In this document: positions 16,464 to 24,742 of the stretch, one piece after another
How the letters are laid out: the number at the start of each line of letters is the position of its first letter
Numbering within the stretch: position 1 is the stretch's first letter
Origin: Clostridia bacterium
GTDB lineage: Bacteria; Bacillota; Clostridia; Christensenellales; Borkfalkiaceae
DNA length: 38,467 bases
Reading direction: 5' to 3'
Assembly (NCBI GenBank): GCA_013316055.1
Contig: WSNM01000008.1
Location: forward strand, 1 to 38,467
Notes under the pieces: generated by a model
Databases searched by the model: none
What the model was told of the DNA's origin: nothing
What the model saw: the letters and a program-made list of their open reading frames with translations, nothing else
Position numbers and translations under genes: made by a program

Positions 16464-16652
16464 TTCACAAAAATTTCGGCAAGCCGTTGCCTGCGATTTT
16501 TCGTGATTTAAAGGGCTACTCGCCCTCGCGGTTGCAATGTGTTTGCATCCACGAATTTATAATTGCAACCGCTCGCCTCGCTGAGGTGCAGTCTTGCACA
16601 AATTGGGGTGCGCAGCGCAAAAACGGGGTTTTGCTTGCGCCGTTAAATTATT
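16464..16652. repeat. 189-bp multi-hairpin dispersed repeat, copy 1
   Basis: This element fills the gap between the Gx gene and rnfC and is colinear with 25336-25524. Hairpins in order: CACAAAAAT...ATTTTTCGTG enclosing GGCAA/TTGCC, then GGGC/GCCC, an 11-bp GCGGTTGCAAT/ATTGCAACCGC stem (16528-16538 with 16562-16572, loop 23), GTGCA/TGCAC, and CAAAAC/GTTTTG. It encodes no plausible protein. Its orientation is antisense to the rnf operon. Confidence 0.85.
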
Positions 16653-16661
16653 AAAAACGTT

Positions 16662-17219
16662 TTAGCGTCCGTTTTCCTTTTTTAAAATTACTTTTTCAAA
16701 TATGTTCATGGGAACGCCCTTAACCAACAGCATTGTAATGCCGCCGACTACCGCGCCGGCGATTATGCCCAAAAGCACCAGATAGGGCAGGTTGACGAAC
16801 ATCAGCACCGACCCCGAAAGTAATGCAAAAACTGCGTTCTGCGTAACGTTGTGCGCAACCGCCGCCGCTACCGAAACGGCAAAAACCGAAATTTTGGGAT
16901 ACGCGATATACATCAGCACGGAGGAAACCGCCATTGAAACGATTCCGCCGGAAAAGCTGTATAAAAGCGCGGAAACATTGCCCGCGTATACTGCGCCGAG
17001 CACGGTGCGCAGCGCGACCACAATAAACGCCTCTATCGGGGAATACATAATAAGCGCGGCAAACGAAAAAACGTTGGCAAGACCGGGCTTTGCGCCGGGA
17101 ATTATCAGCGTGGGGAAAAGACCTTCTATTAAAAAAGTGATAAGGCTTAAGCCCGTAAGCAGGGCAAGCACCGCCGTTTTTTTTGCGGCAAATCTGCTAC
17201 GTTGTTCTTTCGTCGTCAT
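16662..17219 (-). CDS. Gx transporter family protein (Hpre_diP_synt_I type membrane protein)
   Basis: This 185-residue integral membrane protein has about five hydrophobic helices and the motif IIPGAKPGLANV, typical of the family annotated as Gx transporter or heptaprenyl diphosphate synthase component I. These genes recur beside ApbE, NusG-II and Rnf genes in Clostridia. A role in flavin, quinone or precursor supply has been suggested, and the synthase label is doubtful because no catalytic Asp-rich motif is seen. It is transcribed toward rnfC from a promoter only 9 bases upstream, so its mRNA is almost leaderless. Co-transcription with rnf across the 223-base repeat gap is likely but unproven. 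Confidence 0.8.
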   Translation of the reverse strand: MTTKEQRSRFAAKKTAVLALLTGLSLITFLIEGLFPTLIIPGAKPGLANVFSFAALIMYSPIEAFIVVALRTVLGAVYAGNVSALLYSFSGGIVSMAVSSVLMYIAYPKISVFAVSVAAAVAHNVTQNAVFALLSGSVLMFVNLPYLVLLGIIAGAVVGGITMLLVKGVPMNIFEKVILKKENGR

Positions 17220-17228
17220 ACCTATTCA

Positions 17229-17257
17229 ATTATATACTAAATTATCCTTTAAGTAAA
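17229..17257 (-). promoter_or_regulatory. Promoter of the Gx gene and probably of the rnf operon
   Basis: On the minus strand, TTTACT (17252-17257) and TATAAT (17229-17234) are spaced 17 bp. The ATG lies 9 bases after the -10, leaving a leader of about 2-3 bases. Confidence 0.75.
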
Positions 17258-17346
17258 TAGAAAAGCGCGAATTTTTTAAGCGTTTTTGCCGACATTTTGA
17301 TATAAAACAGACAAATTTTGCGCCGTGTGCAAGGGCTTGTATTCTC

Positions 17347-17375
17347 TTGACATATGCGCCGCCCGAGGTTATAAT
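17347..17375 (+). promoter_or_regulatory. Consensus promoter of the M18 aminopeptidase gene
   Basis: TTGACA (17347-17352), 17 bp, TATAAT (17370-17375): a perfect consensus promoter 37 bases before the ATG. Confidence 0.9.
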
Positions 17376-17412
17376 AAGTGGCGTAAAAAGCATCGGTAAA
17401 GGAGATAAAAAA

Positions 17413-18786
17413 ATGGATTTGAAATACACGCGTAAAAACGTATATAAGGAGGCGGACGGCGCGCAGCTTGAAGCTATTTACGATTTTGCGGAAGGCTATA
17501 AAAGGTTTTTGGACAGCTCTAAAACAGAGCGCGACGCGGCAATAACCGCCCAAAGGCTTGCGGAGGAGAACGGCTTTAAGCCCTTCTCGTTTTCGGAGAA
17601 ATTAAAGGCGGGTGACAAGCGCTATTTTATCAACCGCCACAAAAACGTGTTTTTGATAAGAGTAGGCAAGGAGGACGTTGCAAAGCACGGCGTACGCATA
17701 ATGGTTGCGCACGTTGACAGCCCGCGCCTCGATTTAAAGCCCAACCCCATGTACGAGGACAGCGGTCTGTGCTATCTTAAAACGCATTACTATGGCGGAA
17801 TTAAAAAATACCAATGGACGGCTATACCCCTTGCACTGCACGGCGTTGTAGTGCTGCGCGGCGGCGAGCGCGTGGAAATCTGCGTGGGCGAGGACGAGGA
17901 CGACCCCGTATTCTATATTACCGATATTCTGCCCCACCTCGGCGCGGAGCAGAGCGCAAAGCCCCTTGCAAAGGCGATTGACGGAGAGAGCCTTAACGCG
18001 GTAATAGGCGGGCTTCCCGCAGTTTCCGAGGACGGAGAAGAGGATAAGGAGGCGGTTAAAACCGCTGTGTTGAAGCTTTTGAACCAGAAGTACGGAATTA
18101 CCGAGGTTGATTTGCAGTGCTCGGAGCTGTGCTTTGTGCCCGCGGGCAAGGCGCGCGACGTCGGCTTTGACAGAACGCTTATCTCTGCATACGGTCACGA
18201 CGACAAGGTCTGCGCCTATCCCGAAATGCGCGCGATTTTCGACTGCGACAGCCCGCATACCATGATTGCGGTGTTTGCCGATAAGGAGGAGGTCGGCTCC
18301 GACGGCACTACGGGTATGCAAAGCAAGGTTATCTGCGACGTGATTGATACCGTTGCGGCGTCCTTTAACGCTAACCCTATCGAGGTAAGATATAACTCGA
18401 AGTGCATTTCCGCAGACGTTACCGCGGCATACGACCCCGCATATGCTTCGGTTTTTGAAAAACGCAACACAACCTTTGTGTCCTGCGGGGCGGCGGTTTC
18501 CAAATACACGGGCTCCCGCGGGAAGTCGTCGACAAACGACGCCTCTGCCGAGTTTATGGGCTTTATCCGTGATATTTTCGATAACGGAAACGCAATCTGG
18601 CAGGTCGGCGAGCTTGGCGCGGTTGACGTAGGCGGCGGCGGTACGGTTGCAAAATATATTGCAAACCTCGGCATAGATACGGTTGACGTGGGCGTTCCCG
18701 TGCTTTCTATGCACGCCCCTTACGAGCTGATTTCCAAGGCGGACGTTTACTCGCTGTATCTTGCGTGCCTTGCCTTCTGCAAATAA
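17413..18786 (+). CDS. M18 family aminopeptidase
   Basis: This 457-residue cytosolic metallopeptidase removes N-terminal, typically acidic, residues from peptides. M18 landmarks are in order: MVAHVDSPRLDLKPNP (metal-ligand His), HYYGGIKKYQW, AYGHDDKVCAYPE (metal-ligand Asp), ADKEEVGSDGTTGMQS (catalytic Glu pair) and SMHAPYELISKADVYS (C-terminal metal His). The start at 17413 follows AAAGGAG. An upstream in-frame ATG at 17347 falls inside the promoter and is rejected. The gene is monocistronic, with a consensus promoter and a strong terminator. Confidence 0.94.
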   Translation: MDLKYTRKNVYKEADGAQLEAIYDFAEGYKRFLDSSKTERDAAITAQRLAEENGFKPFSFSEKLKAGDKRYFINRHKNVFLIRVGKEDVAKHGVRIMVAHVDSPRLDLKPNPMYEDSGLCYLKTHYYGGIKKYQWTAIPLALHGVVVLRGGERVEICVGEDEDDPVFYITDILPHLGAEQSAKPLAKAIDGESLNAVIGGLPAVSEDGEEDKEAVKTAVLKLLNQKYGITEVDLQCSELCFVPAGKARDVGFDRTLISAYGHDDKVCAYPEMRAIFDCDSPHTMIAVFADKEEVGSDGTTGMQSKVICDVIDTVAASFNANPIEVRYNSKCISADVTAAYDPAYASVFEKRNTTFVSCGAAVSKYTGSRGKSSTNDASAEFMGFIRDIFDNGNAIWQVGELGAVDVGGGGTVAKYIANLGIDTVDVGVPVLSMHAPYELISKADVYSLYLACLAFCK

Positions 18787-18808
18787 TATAAAGTGCGATA
18801 AAATATAC

Positions 18809-18841
18809 CGCGCCCCGCGGGCATAAAGCCCGCGGGGCGCG
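18809..18841. terminator. Bidirectional terminator after the M18 gene
   Basis: A perfect 14-bp stem (CGCGCCCCGCGGGC with its complement, loop ATAAA) is followed by TTTTC. It also lies just past the stop of the converging minus-strand gene. Confidence 0.85.
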
Positions 18842-18862
18842 TTTTCTATCAATCAAACAATA

Positions 18863-20275
18863 TTATCTTCTTTTGTCGGGGACAAAGCTGTAAACCTCTT
18901 TCAAAACCTGTCTTACAAAGCTTTTGTACTGCTTTGCGCCCGATTCGAACAGAACGTAAACGCGTTCCTCGCCGCGCTCCTTCATAACGCAAAGCCCTTC
19001 CGACATACAAGGAATATCGTAGGTGCGCAGCAGTGTAGAGCTGTCCGCAAAATAAACCCTTAGCGTCTGTCCCGAATAGGGCAGTGTTTTGCCGTTGCCG
19101 TACTCTCTGTAAAAGTCCTCGTATTCGTAATTCTTCTTGTCCTCGTTCAGCTCGCTGTACAGCTTGCTGGGCGTTGTTTTATAATCGGTGTTTGCAAGCG
19201 TATCCCAGTCGTAATAGCAAAGCTTGCTGTTTTTAAGTCCGTAGCTTATGGAAAGCACAAGCCTTCCGTTGGTGGTGCGGGCAAAGCCCTGAACCTCGTC
19301 CGGCAGTGAAAATATTTTCTGTATCTGCGGCATTCCTTGTCCGCTTTTGGTTTTGTATTCGCTTGCGTCGGAGGAGGAGATGGCGTAAAGTCCGAAGGCG
19401 TTGTCCGTGTAATTGCTTGCGTTTACGTTGTATTCGTAAGCAAACGCCTTATTTTTATCCCCGCCGCTCTTTTTTTTCGTCAAAACGTTTTTGGAGGCGG
19501 GGGTGGTTATGTGGTGGCTTTCCGCGGTGCCGTACTTGTCGCCCTTGCGGTAAAACTCGCCTACGTAAAGTCTGTCCGCATAGCTTGCGCTTTCACTCGC
19601 GCCCATATCCGCGTCGTAATAATAGAGGAAGGAGGCGTTGCCCTGAGCGTTGAAGGACGAGGTGAAGGTGATTGAATTGTCCGCGTCGGGCTTGGCGCTG
19701 TTCTGGGCTTTTTTGATAATTTCCTTGATAAGCGGAAGGCTTGCGGTCGAGCCCTCGGGCTTCATTCCGCTTGCCTTGGCAACAAAAACGGTGCCCACCT
19801 CGGTAATTTTTCCGTTTTCGTCCTTTTCCTCTGCCTGAGAGCTTATCCAAAGATAGTCGCGGTTGACTGCAATGCCGCCGACGTGGCCGGTGTGCGGCGT
19901 GCCGTCGGGGTTTTTAAGGGTAACAAAGCCTATGTAGCCCGTTTCCTGTCCTACAACGTACACGCGCGAGGGCTGTTTTTTGGGCATGTAGGAGGATATG
20001 AAAAAGAAATTCTGTCTTTTCTTTTCCGTCTTTTGGGTTACGGTGCCGTCTGCGCCCGTTACCTCGGTCGTTACCTCGTATTCGCCGTTGAAGTAGTTTG
20101 CAAGCCCTTGGGGAGAACCGCCGCCTTCAAGGTCGGGAATGTCGAATTCCTGCTTCAATTCCCTGAAATCGCCGTATCTGTCGCCCCAGAACCAAATCAT
20201 AAGAAAAACCGCAATTATTACGAAAACCGAAAATATTGCGGTGAGTGAAATTAAAAGCTTTTTGTTGTTCTTCAT
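18863..20275 (-). CDS. Membrane-anchored extracytoplasmic protein of unknown function
   Basis: The protein has about 470 residues. A short basic head and one transmembrane helix (about residues 8-30) anchor a large external domain. Segments such as TGHVGGIAVNRDYLWISS, QGFARTTNGRLVLSISYGL and SEGLCVMKERGEERVYVLFESGAK recur at intervals, which suggests a beta-propeller-like repeat fold; this is an inference from pattern only. No catalytic motif or sorting signal is recognised. The start at 20275 is the ATG immediately before the signal anchor, and its ribosome binding site is weak. It is probably the last gene of the RqcH operon, 102 bases after the 119-residue gene. Confidence 0.65.
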   Translation of the reverse strand: MKNNKKLLISLTAIFSVFVIIAVFLMIWFWGDRYGDFRELKQEFDIPDLEGGGSPQGLANYFNGEYEVTTEVTGADGTVTQKTEKKRQNFFFISSYMPKKQPSRVYVVGQETGYIGFVTLKNPDGTPHTGHVGGIAVNRDYLWISSQAEEKDENGKITEVGTVFVAKASGMKPEGSTASLPLIKEIIKKAQNSAKPDADNSITFTSSFNAQGNASFLYYYDADMGASESASYADRLYVGEFYRKGDKYGTAESHHITTPASKNVLTKKKSGGDKNKAFAYEYNVNASNYTDNAFGLYAISSSDASEYKTKSGQGMPQIQKIFSLPDEVQGFARTTNGRLVLSISYGLKNSKLCYYDWDTLANTDYKTTPSKLYSELNEDKKNYEYEDFYREYGNGKTLPYSGQTLRVYFADSSTLLRTYDIPCMSEGLCVMKERGEERVYVLFESGAKQYKSFVRQVLKEVYSFVPDKRR

Positions 20276-20377
20276 ATACGCTACCCGTCTTTTTGCAAAT
20301 AGCGGGCGCAGCGCAGTTGCGCAAAAAGCCCGTTGCGTGGCTATTGTAACAAAAATTATATAAAAAAGCAAATAAAA

Positions 20378-20737
20378 TCAGCCGAAAACAGCTTTTAATA
20401 TAAGTCCGAAGATAAAGGTTGCCAGCGCGCCTATGAAGGCAAGGAAGATTTTAAAGGTTACGTCCCTTTGCCTTTGCTTTGCGTTGCGCTTGTACGCGCG
20501 TCCGTTTTCTTTCAGGCTTATAACGTACATTTTTTCGCCCTTTCTTTCGGACATTATCAAATCGAAATATCCGTCGCATTTGAGGGCGAAAAGAATATCC
20601 TCAAGCTTTTCTGCGGAAAAGCCGCGCTTTGAGGGGAGTATGGACATTATGTCAATCGGCGAAACCAGACAGCCCTCTGTGCCGTCGCAAAGCGCGTAAA
20701 CCGCGCTCATTACCTCGTTTTCGTTTCTTGACAGCAT
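20378..20737 (-). CDS. Small tail-anchored protein with winged-helix-like head (119 aa)
   Basis: The first 80 residues have the helix-helix-helix-strand pattern of a winged helix, ending LEDILFALKCDGYFDLIMSERKGEKMYVISL, which looks like recognition helix plus wing. A basic linker (KRNAKQRQRD) and one C-terminal transmembrane helix follow. The ATG sits 2 bases after the stop of the 126-residue gene, so translation is coupled. It appears related to that neighbour in both head and topology. No function is known to me. A DNA-binding or protein-docking head held at the membrane is an inference. Confidence 0.7.
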   Translation of the reverse strand: MLSRNENEVMSAVYALCDGTEGCLVSPIDIMSILPSKRGFSAEKLEDILFALKCDGYFDLIMSERKGEKMYVISLKENGRAYKRNAKQRQRDVTFKIFLAFIGALATFIFGLILKAVFG

Positions 20738-20739
20738 TA

Positions 20740-21120
20740 TTACACCAGCGCGAATATCAAAGAAATTATAAGACTGCCGAGCGCGCCGCCCGCGAACGCC
20801 GCAAAAAGCACGGCAACGGGTGCGGCTTGTTTTGTTTTTTCGGTCGGCTGAGGGGGCTGTGTTGCCGTTTGCGGCTCGGCGGGCGGCGCGGGTCGGGGCT
20901 TTTTAATCGGCGCGGCGCAAAAAAATTCGCCGTCCTGATACTTCAAATCGATGTAGCCGTCCGCAGTCAGCGCTTTAACGGCCTTTTTAAGCTCGGTCAT
21001 AGTTGCTTCCGCATCGTCGGGGAATGCCTCGAACAGCTCGTCGGCGGAAAACACAACATACCTTCCCAAGGGCGCAAGCGTACAAATTTTATCGAGCACG
21101 CAGCAAGAAATTCTGTCCAT
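20740..21120 (-). CDS. Small tail-anchored protein with winged-helix-like head (126 aa)
   Basis: Residues 1-75 resemble a winged helix (ELKKAVKALTADGYIDLKYQDGEFFCAAP), matching the 119-residue neighbour around ALxxDGYxDL. A Pro/Thr/Gln-rich flexible linker (about residues 75-100) and a C-terminal hydrophobic helix follow. The absence of a signal peptide and the terminal helix imply a cytosolic head anchored by its tail. It is co-directional with RqcH and flanked by genes at 2 and 51 bases. Function is unknown. Confidence 0.7.
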   Translation of the reverse strand: MDRISCCVLDKICTLAPLGRYVVFSADELFEAFPDDAEATMTELKKAVKALTADGYIDLKYQDGEFFCAAPIKKPRPAPPAEPQTATQPPQPTEKTKQAAPVAVLFAAFAGGALGSLIISLIFALV

Positions 21121-21171
21121 ATCATTATTAATAATGGCAAAATCCGTGCTGTTTTATACTGATTTTAACCT

Positions 21172-21456
21172 TTAAGAGCTTAAAGAAACGTAAATGACCC
21201 CGCCGATAAAGAATGCGGCAAAAATGCCGAGCAGTACATAGGCTGTAATTTTAACGTATTTAACCGCTTTGACGTTGTTTGCCTTTTTTTGCGCGTTGCA
21301 GAAGGCGAGAGAGGCAAGCTCGAACAAAACAGAGCATATAAGCGAGTAAATCCCAAGCCTTGTAAACGCAAGCCCGAAGGCAACCGCGCCCAGCGCGCAC
21401 GCCGCGGCGGCAATGCAAATGAATACGGTTTTGCCGTTGTTGTTATCGTTGTCCAT
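21172..21456 (-). CDS. Small membrane protein (94 aa), unknown function
   Basis: After an Asn/Asp-rich start (MDNDNNNGK) there are three hydrophobic segments in 94 residues, separated by a short basic cytosolic loop (CNAQKKANNVKAVKY). Its ATG lies 2 bases after the RqcH stop, so it is translationally coupled to rqcH. No family is recognised. Position suggests co-expression with RqcH, but nothing in the sequence shows a functional link. Confidence 0.65.
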   Translation of the reverse strand: MDNDNNNGKTVFICIAAAACALGAVAFGLAFTRLGIYSLICSVLFELASLAFCNAQKKANNVKAVKYVKITAYVLLGIFAAFFIGGVIYVSLSS

Positions 21457-21458
21457 AT

Positions 21459-23141
21459 TTATTGTCCTGTTTTTTGGTTGCTTGCAGCAAGCTCGCCGTG
21501 GGCGTCAGGCACTGCCAGCGTTGTTTTGTAATCGGTGTAAACAACAAAGCCCGCATTCGACCTCGGCGGCTTTTTTACAAACCGCCTCTGGCAGTAGTCA
21601 ACGGGGATTTTGCTTCCGTTCCGTCCGTCGGAATAGTATGCGCATATCTCCGCCGCGGCTTGCAGAACGCTGTCCGGCACAGCCTCTCCGCGGCTTGAAA
21701 TAATAACGTGAGAGGAGTGGTAGCCCTGCGTATGCAGCCATATATCCTGCGGCGAAGCGCTTTTTAAAAGTCTGTCGTTTTGCAGATTGTTGCGCCCCGC
21801 AAGAATTTTGAAGCCGCCGCATACAAATTCGCGGAAGGGCGTCTGCTTTACAACGCTTTTTTTGCCGCTTTCAACAGCTCTTATCAGCCCTAAGGCTTTA
21901 AGCTCATCCTCGGTCTCTTCAAGGTCGCAAACGCTTTCGGCGGCACATATGTGCGAGTTAATGCTGTTTAAATAGCTTTTCTGCGCCTCTGCCTCGCGCT
22001 TTTGCTCGGTTACCGATATAAGCGTGCGCTTTAATTTTGCGTATTTTTTATAGTACCTTTGCGCGTTGTCCGCGGGTGAAAGCGTTTTATCCAGCGCAAT
22101 CTTTATTTTTTCGCCGTTTTCGTCGTAATAATTTACCGCTTCAAGCTCGCTCATTCCGCGTTGAACGGCATATATGTTGGCGGTAATCAGCTCGCCCTTC
22201 AGCTTTACCGCTTCCATATCGCGGCAGTCCAAAAGCTTCTGCTCGATTACCGCAAGCCGCTTTTCCGTCTTTTTAATTGAGGAGGCAAGCGCGGATAACA
22301 GCCGCCTTTTCATGTCCTCGAAGGCGCGCCTTTCGCAGATATACGCATAATATGCGGTTTGCGCCTGCAAAACCGTGGGGTAATTCTTTTTATTCTCTCC
22401 GCAGTATTTTACGGCGAAATCGAACGGCTCGCCGTCGGCAAAGATAACGCACGGTGCAATTTGCCCCCCGCATATATAGTAGTTTACGTCTTTTGCGGTC
22501 GGTTTTCCGCCGTAAGCCTCGGCAATATCGGCGGCGGTGGAGTACGCAATTCCGCGCACGTTGTCGGCAATAAATTTAACGTAATCGTCGTAAAAGCCGT
22601 CAAACAGCTTTTCAAGCTCGTTTAAGTCGGCGGGGTTGCATTTGTCCTGCGGCGGCGGCAAAACGTATTTCGCGCCCGTAAACAGCACGCGCCGCGTGCT
22701 TTCCCCTATCGCTGTGGTTTTCAGCGCGCCGCAGATTATGCCGTTCTGCGTTAAAACCGCGTTGGAGTACTTGCCCATAAGCTCGACGTAAAAGCGCATG
22801 CTTGTTCGCTCGAATTCCGAAACGCAGTCAAGGTCGAAATAAACTATCCGCTCTCCGTCAAGCTGCTTTATTGCGGTAATCTGCGCGTTCTGCAAATGCT
22901 TCCTTAAAAGCATACAGAAGTTGGGCGCGGACTTTGGCGCGGGAACGTCCGCGTCTGCAAGGCTTAAACGGCAGCCCTTGGCGGCAAGGCAAATTTCAAG
23001 TTTAACGCTGCCCGCCGCGGTGTATATAATAAATATCAGCAAATCCTTGTTCGGCTGTGTGATTTTGGAAATTTTTCCGCCGCAGAGCCTTGCGTCAAGC
23101 TCCTGCGCAACGTATTTGATTGTAAAAGCGTCCTGCGGCAT
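21459..23141 (-). CDS. rqcH: Rqc2/NFACT family ribosome quality-control protein RqcH
   Basis: This 560-residue protein has an N-terminal NFACT-N domain (ELMGKYSNAVL at about residues 115-125), helix-hairpin-helix and coiled-coil middle regions, and a C-terminal NFACT-R domain with DIWLHTQGYHSSHVIIS. In Bacillota RqcH binds obstructed 50S subunits and adds alanine tails to stalled chains, marking them for ClpXP. It was formerly annotated as fibronectin-binding FbpA. It is divergent from tig, about 190 bases apart, and its neighbours clpP, clpX and lon fit that role. It heads a minus-strand operon of small membrane proteins. The ribosome binding site is weak. Confidence 0.92.
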   Translation of the reverse strand: MPQDAFTIKYVAQELDARLCGGKISKITQPNKDLLIFIIYTAAGSVKLEICLAAKGCRLSLADADVPAPKSAPNFCMLLRKHLQNAQITAIKQLDGERIVYFDLDCVSEFERTSMRFYVELMGKYSNAVLTQNGIICGALKTTAIGESTRRVLFTGAKYVLPPPQDKCNPADLNELEKLFDGFYDDYVKFIADNVRGIAYSTAADIAEAYGGKPTAKDVNYYICGGQIAPCVIFADGEPFDFAVKYCGENKKNYPTVLQAQTAYYAYICERRAFEDMKRRLLSALASSIKKTEKRLAVIEQKLLDCRDMEAVKLKGELITANIYAVQRGMSELEAVNYYDENGEKIKIALDKTLSPADNAQRYYKKYAKLKRTLISVTEQKREAEAQKSYLNSINSHICAAESVCDLEETEDELKALGLIRAVESGKKSVVKQTPFREFVCGGFKILAGRNNLQNDRLLKSASPQDIWLHTQGYHSSHVIISSRGEAVPDSVLQAAAEICAYYSDGRNGSKIPVDYCQRRFVKKPPRSNAGFVVYTDYKTTLAVPDAHGELAASNQKTGQ

Positions 23142-23260
23142 AAGCGTGGCGTTTAATCCTTGTATCTTTATTCGGTTTGCGTCTGACGCAGCTTATGCAT
23201 ATCAAACGTAACCGACCGTTTAATTGTATATTAAAAAATTCAAAAAGTAAATTAAATAAG

Positions 23261-23289
23261 TTGTTAAAAATTTTTACTTGTGTTACAAT
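23261..23289 (+). promoter_or_regulatory. tig promoter
   Basis: TTGTTA (23261-23266) and TACAAT (23284-23289) are 17 bp apart, 45 bases before the tig ATG. The intergenic region is AT-rich and shared with the divergent rqcH transcript. Confidence 0.65.
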
Positions 23290-23334
23290 ATTGAACGCAT
23301 AAAATACCAAAATTATATTTTTCAGGAGACAAAA

Positions 23335-24690
23335 ATGAACTATACACAGGCAGTCGGCGAAAAAAGCACGGTCAAGCTGACCATAACCTTCACCGAAGAC
23401 GAATGGCAGAACGCAATAATGCAGGCATATACCAGAACGCGCGGCAAGTACAGCGTGCCCGGCTTCCGCAAGGGCAAGGCTCCCAAGCCCGTGCTTGAAA
23501 ATTATTACGGCAAAAGCGTTTTCTTTGACGAGGCGTTCAACGTGCTGTACCGCGAGCATTACTTCGCTATTCTCGAAAAGGAGAAGGACAGCTTTACCGC
23601 AGTCGGCGAGCCCGAGCTTTCGGTTGACAGTCTGGAAGAGGGCAAGGGTCTTGTGCTGTCGGCAGTGGTGCCCGTCAAGCCCGACGTGGAAATAGAAGCC
23701 TACACAGGTTTAAAAATCAAAAAGTATGCTTATAATGTATCCGACGGCGACGTCGAGGCAGAGGTTAAAAAGCTTTTGGAGCGCAACGCGACCGACGTTG
23801 AGGCAAGCGGCAGACCCTGCAAAAACGGCGATAAGGTAAATATCGACTTTTCCGGCAGCGTCGACGGAGAGAAGTTTGCCGGCGGCACCGCAGAGGAGTA
23901 CGACCTTGTTCTCGGCAGCGGAAGCTTTATCCCCGGCTTCGAGGAGCAGGTCGTCGGTATGGAAATCGGCGGCACGCGCGATATAACCGTAAAATTCCCC
24001 GACGATTATCAAGCTGATAATCTTCGCGGCAAGGAAGCGGTTTTTGCAATCAAGCTCAATAAAATTACCGAAAAGCAGCTGCCCGAGCTGACGGACGAAT
24101 ACGTCAAAAAGCACGCCGGCGCGGAAAGCGTGGAGGCTTATAAAACCTCCGTACGCGAAAAGCTTTTAAAGAGCGCGGAAAGCCGTTCCCGCGATGAAAC
24201 GGAGAACAGCATAATAGAGGAAATCTGCAAGCACGCCAAGGCGGAAATTCCCGAAGCTATGATAGAGAGCGAAATCGACAGGCTTGTTCAGGACTTTTCC
24301 TACCGCCTTATGTATCAGGGCTTGAAGCTTGAGGATTATATCAAATATATGGGGCAGACGATGGAGCAGTTCCGCGCGCAGTATAAGCCGCAGGCTGCGC
24401 CCAGAGTGTTATCTCAGCTTGTAATCGACAAAATTATACGCACGGAGGGCTTCACCGCAGAGGACGCGGAGGTAGAGGCGAAAATCGCGGAGCAGGCGGC
24501 TTCGGTTGAAAAGACTGCGGAGGAATACAAAAAGAGTATGGACCCCCGCCAGTACGAGTATATCAAAAGCGATATTATAATCACCAAGCTCTTCGACTTC
24601 CTTGCGGCGAATAACGAGCTGTATACCGAGGACGGCGCGGCGGAGCCCGCTGCAAAGCCCGCAAAAAAAGCAACCAAAAAGAAAGCGTAA
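23335..24690 (+). CDS. tig: Trigger factor
   Basis: Trigger factor (451 residues) binds the ribosome exit tunnel and shelters nascent chains. The ribosome-docking signature is VPGFRKGKAPKPV (about residues 39-51). The FKBP-type prolyl isomerase domain spans about residues 150-245 (VNIDFSGSVDGEKFAGG, GSGSFIPGFEEQVVGM). The C-terminal helical chaperone domain follows and ends in a Lys/Ala-rich tail. The ATG at 23335 follows AGGAGA. It leads the run tig-clpP-clpX-lon, a standard arrangement in Bacillota. Confidence 0.96.
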   Translation: MNYTQAVGEKSTVKLTITFTEDEWQNAIMQAYTRTRGKYSVPGFRKGKAPKPVLENYYGKSVFFDEAFNVLYREHYFAILEKEKDSFTAVGEPELSVDSLEEGKGLVLSAVVPVKPDVEIEAYTGLKIKKYAYNVSDGDVEAEVKKLLERNATDVEASGRPCKNGDKVNIDFSGSVDGEKFAGGTAEEYDLVLGSGSFIPGFEEQVVGMEIGGTRDITVKFPDDYQADNLRGKEAVFAIKLNKITEKQLPELTDEYVKKHAGAESVEAYKTSVREKLLKSAESRSRDETENSIIEEICKHAKAEIPEAMIESEIDRLVQDFSYRLMYQGLKLEDYIKYMGQTMEQFRAQYKPQAAPRVLSQLVIDKIIRTEGFTAEDAEVEAKIAEQAASVEKTAEEYKKSMDPRQYEYIKSDIIITKLFDFLAANNELYTEDGAAEPAAKPAKKATKKKA

Positions 24691-24742
24691 CATAATATAA
24701 TTCAACGGCGCATTTGCCGCAAATTTTCAAGGAGTAGCTTTT

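Noticed and set aside
17734..18852. A 372-codon open frame antisense to the M18 aminopeptidase
   Set aside because: It lies wholly opposite a clear family member, has no family motifs, and reflects the GC-biased codon pattern of the sense gene.
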